Assembly (NCBI GenBank): GCA_943736015.1
Contig: OX031065.1
Span: forward strand, 39,880,427 to 39,944,426
DNA from: Tridacna crocea
Lineage: Eukaryota > Mollusca > Bivalvia > Cardiida > Cardiidae
DNA length: 64,000 nucleotides
Direction: 5' to 3'
The translations under genes and the position numbers were made by a program. Of the stretch, positions 56,007 through 64,000 are shown one piece after another (the first letter of the stretch is position 1; every line of letters begins with the position of its first letter). The notes beneath the pieces are model-generated. The model searched no databases. It worked only from the letters and a program-made list of their open reading frames with translations, and had not been told where the DNA came from.

Positions 56007-56024
56007 TTGTTTTTTTTTTTTTTT

Positions 56025-56885
56025 TTTTTGGGGGGGGGATGTGTTGAGGTTGAGAAAGTGAGACAAATAACATAACATGGGCAAAATCAGCACGTCTGCC
56101 TTTTTTTCCGGATCCCCATAACTCGGAATACTTTGGCAAAAGGTTAAATAGCTGTCCAGTGTCTTCAGAAAGACAGGGACAGTCCATTTACTGATATTAT
56201 AGCACTATTATCTAACGTCTTAGTTGCACTTTCAGGCATGTTCCTATTGACGAATAACTTCATATTATAGATCATGAACGAAAGATTTCAAACCTTCCAT
56301 ACCTTCTTCACAAAATAATTATTCAGCTTCATTTTGAGTATGTGTATTTAAAAATATGCGTCTAATGAAGTTTTATACAAAAAAATAATGGGTGAAGGGT
56401 TAACTCGGTATTCCTTTGATCTCGGTACCTTTAGAACAGCTGAAATGTATTTACTTCTTACAGATTAACACACAAGTGTCACATTAAATTGACCCTTCTT
56501 ATCTTTTGTTTCATATTTATTTACCCGTTTGGTGATCATTAGTGGGCGGGATTATGAATTTTATACAGGTTACAGAGGGTAAGTTCATTCTTACTTTCTA
56601 CATGCTCTTTATTTCAATACGATCTCATAAAATGCGTACTTTGTCTGTTCCTAATTATTTTTTTCAAAAGAAATGTCATGAACTATGAATAAATTGTGTT
56701 AGAATTGATATCATATAGATTTCTTACTATGTCACTTTTTTTCAGAGATGAATTTGTCCGAATTTAAAGGATTTGTGAACGGGACATACGGTATTTGTTA
56801 TTGAATAATGCTTTGATTGTCCGGTGTCACGTGATTCTTCCGGTGTGCCGCTTACGATAAAATGGAAATATCGCTTATATCAAAT
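56025..56885 (+). repeat. Duplicated segment copy 2, second half
   Basis: It matches about 18410-19290 of copy 1: GGGGGGGATGTGTTGAGG, GAAAGACAGGGACAGTCCAT, TTGAACGGGACATACGG-like sequence and TGCTTTGATTGTCCGGTGTC. With 44700-45745 it completes the segment. Confidence 0.7.
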
Positions 56886-56904
56886 TTAATTGGCAAATCG
56901 TCTA

Positions 56905-57786
56905 TTGGCCCAATGTTGTGGGTCTCGGATTTCACATAGCGATAAAGAAAGAAATCTTTAAAAATCCCTTTGTCCTAAACAGTAATGGCCAGAGCTTTCA
57001 TATTTGGCATATAGCATCATCTCGTGGCCCTCTACCATTGTACCTCAAATTATGGCCCTAGTGTTGAAAATGGCCCTATGTTGTGGGTTCTCGGATTTCA
57101 CATAGCGATAAAGAAGGAAATCTTAGAAAATCTTCTCCTTCCAAACCATAAGGGTTAGAGCTTCCATATTTGTTATGTAGCATCATCTAGTGGCCCTCTA
57201 CCAAAATACTTCAAATTATGGTTCTGGTGTGAAAATTAGCCCTATGTTGTTGGTCTCAGATTTGACATAGCGATAAAGAGGAAAATCTTTAAAAGTCTTC
57301 TTGGGAGCACTCTTGAGACCACATTTCATGCTAAGCTGACTTGAAAATTGGTTAGAATGTCTGCCTCAATAAAATCTCACATGAGTCTGCATTGAATGCT
57401 TGTTCGGAATATAACTTTGTCATCTCAAGTAAGAACGACTTCAAAATTGGTATGCATGTTTGTTGTGATATTACACAGTAGGCCTACTGTGTTGAAGAAC
57501 AATAACTCTACCTAGCATTGATTTTGAGTAATTCCACTTTGATCTTTATTTTAATAGTATTGTTTGCTTGTCCAGAGTGGAATTTTGAAGTCTCAAGTCA
57601 AATTGTTTGTTGCATTGCCTGCCTTTTGCAACTATTATACCTCCTGTACAACTTGGGATTGCATATCTTGCGACAATTTGCCGCTCTTGTTTCATCATCA
57701 TTAGCCCTTGAACCTTAATATTTGGTAATTATAGTCTTTGTTGTAGTACTCAGGTGAGCGATATAGGACCATCGTGGTCTTCTTGT
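56905..57786 (+). mobile_element. Helentron-like element, 5'-truncated, AGCTCACC-family 3' end
   Basis: About two and a half units of the same core type as the 45748 array (GTTGTGGGTTCTCGGATTTC; CATCATCTAGTGGCCCTC), then CTCAGGTGAGCGATATAGG, hairpin GGACCATCGTGGTC and TTCTTGTTT. It is the only 3' end in the window joined to this core type. Confidence 0.7.
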
Positions 57787-57849
57787 TTCCATTTTTTCTT
57801 TTATCTAACGGCGACAGTTCACAAATCCATGTTTCCTGGACTATTTTTT

Positions 57850-58032
57850 TAACCAGTACTTAACAAGTCCATTATCCTGACACTTATGGGCCAGTCGTTG
57901 TGCTATTCCCATAATCCTGAGCGCCAAGGGGGAAAGCCACTACTAACAGTTTTAAAGACTGTCGCGGGCGGGGATCGAACCCACGACCTCCCGCTCACGA
58001 GGCGGACGTTCTATCCACTAGGCCACCACGGC
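57850..58032 (-). repeat. Probable tRNA-derived SINE
   Basis: It reads on the minus strand from 58032. The first 73 bases are tRNA-like. The body that follows includes TTGGCGCTCAGGATTATGGG and AATAGCACAACGACTGG, resembling the conserved central domain of SINEs known from bivalves (from memory, uncertain). The tail is near 57850. Confidence 0.5.
57960..58032 (-). tRNA. tRNA-Thr(CGU)-like sequence, probably SINE head
   Basis: It is 73 nt on the minus strand. Box A is TGGCCTAGTGG and box B GGTTCGATCC. The anticodon arm is TCCGC-CTCGTGA-GCGGG with anticodon CGT. The T arm is GTGGG-TTCGATC-CCCGC. The acceptor GCCGTGG / CCGCGAC has one mismatch, and the D stem pairs poorly (C-A mismatches), so it is unlikely to be a working tRNA. 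The sequence continues into a SINE-like body. Confidence 0.5.
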
Positions 58033-58035
58033 GGT

Positions 58036-58112
58036 GGAGGATCCAGTTTGGCTCGAACCAAGGACCACTGGATTAAGAATCAAATACTTTACCACTGAGC
58101 TACTCAGGACCC
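58036..58112 (-). tRNA. Degenerate tRNA-like sequence (Lys-CUU-like)
   Basis: On the minus strand it reads TAGCTCAGTGGTAAAG (box A), GATTCTTAATC (loop with CTT) and GGTTCGAGCC (box B). Acceptor and T stems are imperfect. It lies immediately upstream, in the same orientation, of the Thr-like sequence, so it may be a second tRNA-like head or a separate SINE remnant. Confidence 0.35.
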
Positions 58113-58188
58113 CTAGGGTCCAGATTAAGGGCTGTTGCAGTCTCCGACTTACATGACTGATGTTTTCAATGTATCTGTCTATTTACAG

Positions 58189-59221
58189 AACATACAAGAG
58201 TGATTGTGAAAGCGGTTTCCTCATCAATGCTGACGGAAAGACTTCTAATCTGGTAGTTATCGAAGTGAATCTACAGCACAATCATGCAGTGGCAAGAGAA
58301 AATTATGAACGGTATCCTGAGCTACGCCGCCTTGACAAGCAGTCTGAAGACTTGGGTAGAACTATGTTCAACTTGTCAGTGCCTTCGAAAGCATTTCGTG
58401 AGACACTGATAAAGGTATCTGGAAAGATTTTGACCTCTCGTGATATCGACAACTTTAAGGCAAAGTTAAAGAAGGAAAATGTCGGTGAAAACAGCGATAT
58501 TCACATGTTGATGGTCACCCTTGATGAAATTCTCATGAAAGAACCGGACGCCTCAGTACAGCTTTCAGTTGACGAAGATGGCAAAATATTGTGTTTATTC
58601 TTACAGTTGTCATTCATGAAAAGAGTTCTGGAGAACTTCCCTGAACTGTTGCTGTTAGATGCTACCTACCGTGTGAACAGGTCTAAGATGCCCTTGTTCA
58701 CTATCATAGCAGAAGATGGTAATGGATGCAGCATCCCTGTTGCACATTTCTTCGTTAGCAGTGATGTTGTAAAGCTTGGGATTGAGGCCCTTGAGAAATC
58801 CATAGGAAAGGAGTTGCTACTGAAAAACCAGCTATATCTCGTGGCCAAAGATTTTACAGAAATCTCACAGATAAAGAAATATTTTCCAAATGCAAAAAAT
58901 CACTTATGTCTATTTCACGTTATGAGGACATTTAAAAAGGAAACAGCAGCATACAAAGGACAGAAAAAGACTGAAATTTTGGACTTGTTGCAGAAACTGG
59001 TCTATTCGAATACACAATCCGTGTACAATAAACATTTCAAAAAGCTCCAGGATGTAGCTCAAAGCAATTTCCTACAGTATTACACAAAAAATTGGCATAA
59101 CTGCCGGGAAATGTGGGTCTGTGTGTGGAGGAACCAAAGTATAACCTTTGGAAACCGCACAATAAACCGCCTGGAGTCGTACCATCAGAAGCTGAAGATC
59201 ACAATGAAGTCGTCGCATTAA
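58189..59221 (+). CDS. MULE / ZSWIM1-3-type transposase, main part
   Basis: The exon opens after CTGTCTATTTACAG. It starts in the end of a FAR1/FLYWCH-like zinc finger (DCESGFL, then LVVIEVNLQHNHAV). The MULE-type DDE core follows: LLLDATYRVNRSKMPLFTII (Asp codon 58658), IPVAHFFVSSD, LVAKDFTEISQIKKYFPNAK (Asp codon 58850), CLFHVMRTF (CX2H), and INRLESYHQKLK (Glu codon 59174). Upstream coding exons were not found. An in-frame TAA at 59219 interrupts the protein and the same frame continues beyond it. ZSWIM1/ZSWIM3 are host proteins derived from such transposases, so this may be a transposon or a decayed domesticated gene. Confidence 0.7.
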
Positions 59222-59575
59222 TTGACTAAGTGCGTCAAGTTGCTGGTCCATTTTAGTGCGACAAAGCAACAGGAAGCATTGCACACACTATTTTTTGTCG
59301 AATTCGACAATTTCATATTGGCAACTCGGATATGTGAAACTTTGAGACAGGTATATGCAATGTGTACACCGTATGCAGCAAAACAGGTTACAGATTCACT
59401 GAACCAGAAGAAGAAGATGTTGGGCCAATATGCCTGTGAGAAGGCCCCAGAGGGATACTCCCTTCGTCATGTCACTAAACCTGAAGGCATTTATGTTGTG
59501 AATGATTAGAAGGATTCGTGTTCCTGCACATATAACTCCACAATGCTCTTACCTTGCAAACACATATTCTTTGTT
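59222..59575 (+). pseudogene. Transposase C-terminal part with SWIM zinc finger
   Basis: It continues the frame of the main part: LTKCVKLLVHFSATKQQEAL, VYAMCTPYAAKQV, YACEKAPEGYSLRHV. A second in-frame stop (TAG, 59507-59509) follows. Immediately after comes a SWIM finger, CSC...LPCKHIFF, with Cys codons at 59519, 59525 and 59555 and His at 59561 (CXC...CXH). Beyond ~59575 the similarity moves to another frame (GSLVANRWKKDYQ). Two stops and a shift make this a pseudogene unless the assembly is wrong. Confidence 0.65.
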
Positions 59576-59801
59576 AGAGCTCAGTCATGCGATCCATCAC
59601 TCTCATTTTGAAGGATCACTGGTGGCAAACCGGTGGAAAAAAGACTATCAGTTTTTTTTTTTTTTTGTTTTGGACAAGGACCCTGCTTGTGGTAGGCAGT
59701 TGATGAGTCCCGTAACTGTAGTGTAAGACGAACGAAACACGTGTTCTCAATAGATGTGAAAAATACAACAAAGCCTTGAACATTTGTAAGGAGCCAGTGC
59801 A

Positions 59802-59930
59802 ATGGCGGATCACGGTCAATCGAAGTTTGATAGGTATGTTCATGAGATGCAGACGGTTAAGGATATAATCACCAGTGGAAAAGATTTATGCCTTGTTATT
59901 GAAAATGAAGAGATTGCTCTGCCCCGGTAG
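59802..59930 (+). pseudogene. Short coding remnant between SWIM finger and acidic ORF
   Basis: It encodes 42 residues: MADHGQSKFDRYVHEMQTVK, DIITSGKDLC, ending ALPR. Just upstream, in another frame, EKYNKALNICKEP can be read. The position and amphipathic character fit the region that follows the SWIM finger in ZSWIM3-like proteins. It is a decayed continuation, not an independent gene. Confidence 0.4.
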
Positions 59931-59935
59931 GACCA

Positions 59936-60631
59936 ATGAGCAAAGCTGCACCTTTTGAGGAGTCCCTCTGCCAGGGTATTGTATCTAGTCCAAATGATGT
60001 TATTGGTGACTCTGCGGCATCGTTGAAAGCCATTGTTGAAGAAAATACGAAAGAGGAGACTTCAAGTCGTCCATTATCTCCTGTGGCGACGGAATCAATT
60101 ATCAAATTTGAATATGTAGTGGAAGAGTCACAAGATCTGGCCTCCAGTCATGTTCAACTTCCAAGTGACCCTGCATTGAAGCCGGTGGATGTTCCTAGTG
60201 ACTCTGCGTTGTTGAAGATCATTGTGGAGGAAAATACGAAAGAGGAGAATGTAAGTTGTCCATCAACTCCAGCGGCAGTGGAACCATTTATCAAACTTGA
60301 TGTAGTAGAAGAGTCAAAAGATTTTACCTCCAGTCCAGTTCAAGTTCCCAGTGACCCTACATTTAATCCAATGGGTGTTGATGCCAGTACTGAAGATTGC
60401 AAAGATGTCTCCGACGGGATTCAATTTGATGATGATGAGTTGCCAAATCTGGGTGGAAGATCTCCAGTCTCGGAAAAGATGGATGTAAATGATAATAACC
60501 AGACACCTAAGAAGTTGACATTGCCGCCCTGTATTCCATCCTGCAATGTAAGTTTCTTGCAGTTATTGAAAGGAAAATCCAATGTGCATCTTCCAGCAAC
60601 GATGAAGACTAGAGGTCGTCCTAAAGACTAA
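59936..60631 (+). CDS. Acidic repeat ORF, 231 residues, AT-hook-like end
   Basis: It begins MSKAAPFEESLCQG. Two tandem ~63-residue repeats share IVEENTKEE, a Ser/Pro-rich stretch, VVEES and VPSDP. The DNA repeat period is ~189 bp. An acidic stretch FDDDELPNLGG follows. It ends MKTRGRPKD, where RGRPK is an AT-hook-like motif. It probably encodes the linker between the transposase/SWIM part and the C-terminal protease-like part. The frame is open, but lesions lie on both sides, so it is unlikely to be expressed alone. No domain recognised in the repeats. Confidence 0.45.
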   Translation: MSKAAPFEESLCQGIVSSPNDVIGDSAASLKAIVEENTKEETSSRPLSPVATESIIKFEYVVEESQDLASSHVQLPSDPALKPVDVPSDSALLKIIVEENTKEENVSCPSTPAAVEPFIKLDVVEESKDFTSSPVQVPSDPTFNPMGVDASTEDCKDVSDGIQFDDDELPNLGGRSPVSEKMDVNDNNQTPKKLTLPPCIPSCNVSFLQLLKGKSNVHLPATMKTRGRPKD

Positions 60632-61145
60632 AACCTATCGGCTACTGGCCTACAAAAAAAAATCTGGATGTAAACCAAAAATAAACACGAACAGGAGGAG
60701 AAAGGGTGATGACATTGGAAAGACACCTAAAGCAAAGGCATTTAAAAAGACTGAAACCACTAAAGTAAAACTAAGTCAAAACATTGGAACGGAGCCTCAA
60801 AAGAAAAGTACCAAAGTCTCTGAACAAATTACTAAATTCAGATTCCGGGAACAGTTTGCCAAATTATCCACCTCCGAGCTTCAGGTACTTTATGACAAAT
60901 GTAAGCAAATAAATTGCGGAGCTTCATTCAAAAACGTCACAAGTATGATAAATGCAAAGTGTTCGGGCTCATACACACTCCTCAGCGGCACAGATGAATC
61001 TGCCATCTTTGATATGATGCCCTTCTTACTGAAATCGATCCACGACCCAGGGCGAAAAGATGTCGATGTGCTGATGGTTACATCCGCTTCTTGCTTCGAG
61101 CAATTGAGGTGGAACTTGACCCTTTTATTGTGTTGGAAACATTGA
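60632..61145 (+). pseudogene. Basic linker region of MULE/ZSWIM-type gene
   Basis: In a different frame from the previous ORF, the sequence is open: a lysine-rich part (KTPKAKAFKKTETTKVKLSQ), then FREQFAKLSTSELQVLYDKC, CGSYTLLSG-like CSGSYTLLSGTDESAIFDMM and DVDVLMVTSASC. The frame is then lost near 61090 and the likely continuation is in the next entry. No enzyme motif recognised. Confidence 0.4.
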
Positions 61146-61306
61146 AGGACATTCCCAGCCACTTGACCAATGGCCACTCCTACATTAAGAAGGCAGTTAA
61201 AGACAAACGCCATGCTGATTTGAAGGTTAATCTCTACGTAGGGAATAACAGTTTGAACCATGAAGACCTGGAGATGCTGGAGCCAGCAAAATGGTTGAAT
61301 GATAAG
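61091..61306 (+). pseudogene. Ulp1 (C48) protease-like start
   Basis: It reads LRAIEVELDPFIVLETLKDI, VNLYVGNNSLNHEDLEMLEP, then AKWLNDKV. In Ulp1/SENP cysteine proteases, the catalytic domain opens with a 'L..G.WLND.VI' block where the substrate is gripped; LEPAKWLNDKV fits it. Coding similarity stops at a possible splice donor AAG-GTACGG (61307). The His, Asp and Cys of the triad were not found downstream before other repeats begin. A protease call therefore rests on one motif and gene order. Confidence 0.4.
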
Positions 61307-61439
61307 GTACGGTTTAAACCTTGTGTTGTATTGTTATTTTTCCAACAGTCAGGAAATGGACTTTTTGTCGTCCTGACAGAGACCACGTTCCTACCTGTCC
61401 AATGTTGTAATACATTGCATTCGTGTGCAATGTCTTGTT

Positions 61440-61510
61440 ATAGGTCATTATACCCCCCCCCCCCCCTCCACAAACGAAGTTTGGGGGCAGTGGAGCAATA
61501 GTCATTTATA
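61440..61510 (+). repeat. Helentron-like 5' start, TATACCCC family
   Basis: ATTATACCCC with an expanded C run, then hairpin CAAAC-GAA-GTTTG (61471-61483) and GGGGGCAGTGGAGC. Only the terminal ~60 bp are present. Confidence 0.5.
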
Positions 61511-61521
61511 CAGGGTGTCAT

Positions 61522-61795
61522 GCCCGAAGGGTCGTTCTATGTTATACACCCGGTCGTCCGTCCGTTTGTTAGCAATTATTTGTGTGCGCAACTCCTCCTA
61601 CAATTGCCATCGGAATTAGATCTACTTCAAACTTGCCACAATGAATCTCCATGATGTCTAGTTGAGCATGTGACTCTCAAAATTTGGATCGCTGTTTGTA
61701 TTCTGAAATTATCTACCCTTGACTTCTGAAATAGCCAACTTTTCACTTGAATATCTGTTCAGACCATAACTTCCAAGCTATCAAAATCAAAGGAC
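61522..61795 (+). mobile_element. Helentron-like element, TATACGCCC family, 5' fragment
   Basis: ATGCCCGAAGGGTCGTTC and GTTATACACCCGGTCGTCCG match the start of the 37131 element, and the next ~250 bp follow its leader (CTTGCCACAATGAATCTCC; ATGATGTCTAGTTG). It stops after about one partial core unit. Confidence 0.7.
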
Positions 61796-62254
61796 TGATA
61801 GTCCTGAGAGTGGCGTGGTGGGTGATGTGTTAGGAATTTTCACCATTACTAAGCTTTCAAAGGTAATCTATTTCAAACGTTGAAGATAAAAATATGAAAA
61901 TAGGCAAATTATAGAAACGGGCGAAAGGGATTTTTTTCCCTCAGATATATTCAATCATAATCCGTACAACAACAAATCTGTCCAGATATGTTTACTTGAC
62001 ACTGCCTGGCAAATTTTAGCTGGCAGTAGCGCTCTTCCAAACGACATATTCTACTCTCTTCTAAACTGAAAACTTTTGCAGAAAACATTCGAGTTTTTCG
62101 TAAAATTACTGGTGCAATTGAAACTATGTTAAAGACAGTGTTAAATACCATAAATTCATAGATCCACCCCTCAATCCATTTATCCAACTAGAGGCCCTGA
62201 AGTATATTTATTTATATACCAATTCAATTCATAAGTCAGTTTAAGTAACTCTAT
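61796..62254. other. Unassigned stretch
   Basis: No feature recognised. Confidence 0.3.
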
Positions 62255-62474
62255 ACCAAAAGACAAATTTATGCACTGGTCCAAATTGAAAGCTTCTGCA
62301 GACAACAAAACAAATGTGACTGAAAAATTGAAATTAGATTTGGGAAGAGCAGAAAACATTGTGGGATAAGGAGAAAATGCTGGTCACCAGCATTTCTCCT
62401 TTTCTCACAATGCTTTAAAAAGGCTTTTCTCGCAGGGTCGTCAAAAGTAGGGATTGTGTGATAATGGTTTAAAC
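62255..62474 (-). repeat. M1 MITE
   Basis: Reversed orientation: the long arm comes first (GGTCCAAATTGAAAGC, CTGCAGACAAC), core GAGAAAATGCTGGTCACCAGC, then the short arm (GGGTCGTCAAAAGTAGGGAT). Ends are worn. Confidence 0.75.
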
Positions 62475-64000
62475 GTATTTTATCTCATATATAAGTTAAA
62501 ATGGAAATTAAAAATTAAAATAAAAGTTGAAATGGGGTTTGGACAAGTTCTACCAACTTAAAATCGGTACTCCCTCTACAAGACAATAGACTATTTGCCA
62601 TATTACAGATACCGACAGTCACCCAGATTTACTTCCCTTGCAGATACTCTTCACTGGACAAGCTAATCCAATCTTGAATATACCCTTACATTCTCTTGCA
62701 CTACGGCACTCTCTTGCACTACGTATCATTCACATTCACCTCTGCAGTGGGCTCAGAAAGTAGTCTGTCTAAAGGTGATATTTTCATCACATGGCCATAA
62801 CTCAAAATGGCTGTTCAAACAGCATACGGCCAATTAGAATTAGTGGTAGAAAATATGAAAAACAGGAATTTTTTGAAAAGCTTAAATGTCTTTTGATGGA
62901 CGAAAACTTGTTTTTAACCTTACAAACTTAGACCTATCGTGTATCAAGACAATTGTCATCATTCATGGGCGCAGCCATTTTTGTTAAAATTGGCATAAGA
63001 TTTTCATCAGTAAAGAAGCTCGAAAGAAATACTTCCATTGTATGCAGGTACATTAATCAGTTTGTATCCAGAATCATATTTCTTTTTTCTACTTTGTAAT
63101 GTTACACATGAAATAGTTAAACAGTAACAAAACATGTTTTCTTCGGTTTGACTAGATTCTTGTCATTTAGCCCATTGCAGAGATGTATGGTGAGAGTAAC
63201 GAACGACAATGTTCAATCCTCGGAGATTGATACCCTGATAGTATAGGGTCACATTTTTAATCGGTCGTCAGACCGATTAGAGACGGCGTTTTCCACAATC
63301 CAAACTGACCCAATTCCCGAAAAGGCCCTTTACAGGAATGGACGCATAAAAATTACACATAACTTGTATAGAGACCGTTAGGTTAGCAACTATTCAAGGA
63401 AACATCAGATTTACTTTGTTTTTGTTTTCTTTGTATGGCGAATATGGCATATTATTATCAATACATACAATAATGAATTATGACACTCGTCTTCTAAATA
63501 CCAGCACGTTATTGCATAGATTCTAGTTCTGGTCAACAAATTGAAAATTTCCGACGAAAAGGGAAAAACTAGTCACGTGATATATTTAGGTGGAGGTTTC
63601 TGGCGAAATAGAAATCACATGATACAAGTGAGAACTGAGCGGAGAACGAATGAAATTCTTCTGTGTGTATCACGTGATCGATTACCGAAGCTTTGAAGTC
63701 CACTACAGTCGTCATTTTGAAGTAGGTTGCAGAGTGAGAGAGAGAGAGTCTCACAGAGAACGAGACAAGAGAAAAAGAAGACGCAAGGGCGTCAAGGTCG
63801 CCCGAAAATGATTTTTTTCCCCATTATTAAACTGAGAAATATGTAGACAACAGAATTGATCTGACTCCAATTTTTTCAGTTATTTTTCATTTGTGATAAA
63901 AATAGCTAGATCTATTGTTTTCCAATGAAATTGACATGACAATAGTGACCTCCAATGTCATAAATTTGCCATATGACCAACTGTCAAAATAAAGTATGGG
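62475..64000. other. Unassigned region, possible promoter near right end
   Basis: No gene recognised. Around 62590-62650 there is weak similarity to 16575-16635. Three CACGTG/CACATG boxes occur at 63574, 63616 and 63671, followed by a GA-rich run at 63735-63770. It could be a promoter for a gene beyond the window, but nothing shows transcription. Confidence 0.3.

Noticed and set aside
57886-58098. 70-codon frame across the SINE
   Set aside because: It is the translated shadow of tRNA-like sequence and SINE body; such frames are common artefacts.

Overview
The window is AT-rich, intron-bearing animal DNA made almost entirely of transposable elements. It looks like a bivalve mollusc. The reasons are repeated copies of elements that begin AGCTCACCTGAGCAC or AGCTCCACTGGCC, carry runs of GTCCGTCC, have cores of ~160-bp tandem repeats and end in CTCTTGTTT. 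This architecture is known from bivalve 'pearl'-type and other non-autonomous Helentron-like elements. The species call is an inference. No prokaryotic feature, CRISPR array or rRNA was seen.

Layout. 0.4-2.3 kb: an old tandem-repeat element. 3.4-5.3 kb: a complete Helentron-like element. 5.5-7.3 kb: two spliced exons of an unrecognised host gene encoding 111 residues with NPxY-type motifs. 7.6-9.1 kb: a cluster of palindromic TTAA-flanked MITEs (family M1, more than twenty copies or pieces across the window). 10.0-12.0 kb: two Helentron-like elements head to tail. 12-23 kb: sparse MITEs, one copy of a 2-kb duplicated segment (17.33-19.39 kb) and a reverse-strand Helentron-like element (21.8-23.3 kb). 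23.9-29.7 kb: a giant foldback structure with ~965-bp inverted arms. Its 3.1-kb loop holds two more sets of inverted repeats and a two-copy exon for a SAM-like domain.

30.5-36.5 kb: a nearly intact CR1/L2-like LINE. ORF1 has an SGNH-hydrolase domain and a CCHC knuckle. ORF2 has an endonuclease and a reverse transcriptase, preceded by an AUG-less cysteine-rich stretch, and is broken by a 25-bp duplication. 37.1-38.4 kb: a Helentron-like element of a third family. 41.5-44.7 kb: a second foldback element that shares its ends, in reverse orientation, with sequence flanking the first. 44.7-56.9 kb: the second copy of the 2-kb segment, split by about 10.3 kb of nested Helentron-like elements and MITEs. 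57.8-58.1 kb: two tRNA-like sequences on the minus strand, probably SINE heads. 58.2-61.3 kb: a degenerate MULE/ZSWIM-type transposase gene with a SWIM finger, followed by a piece resembling the start of a Ulp1 (C48) protease domain. 61.5-64 kb: a Helentron-like fragment, one MITE and unassigned DNA.

The strongest signals are structural. The terminal hairpins of the Helentron-like families differ in sequence but keep pairing. Unrelated tandem arrays share a period near 160-170 bp. The duplicated segment supplies empty-site and filled-site pairs that show how the elements inserted. Repeat boundaries and similarities were judged by eye, without alignment software.
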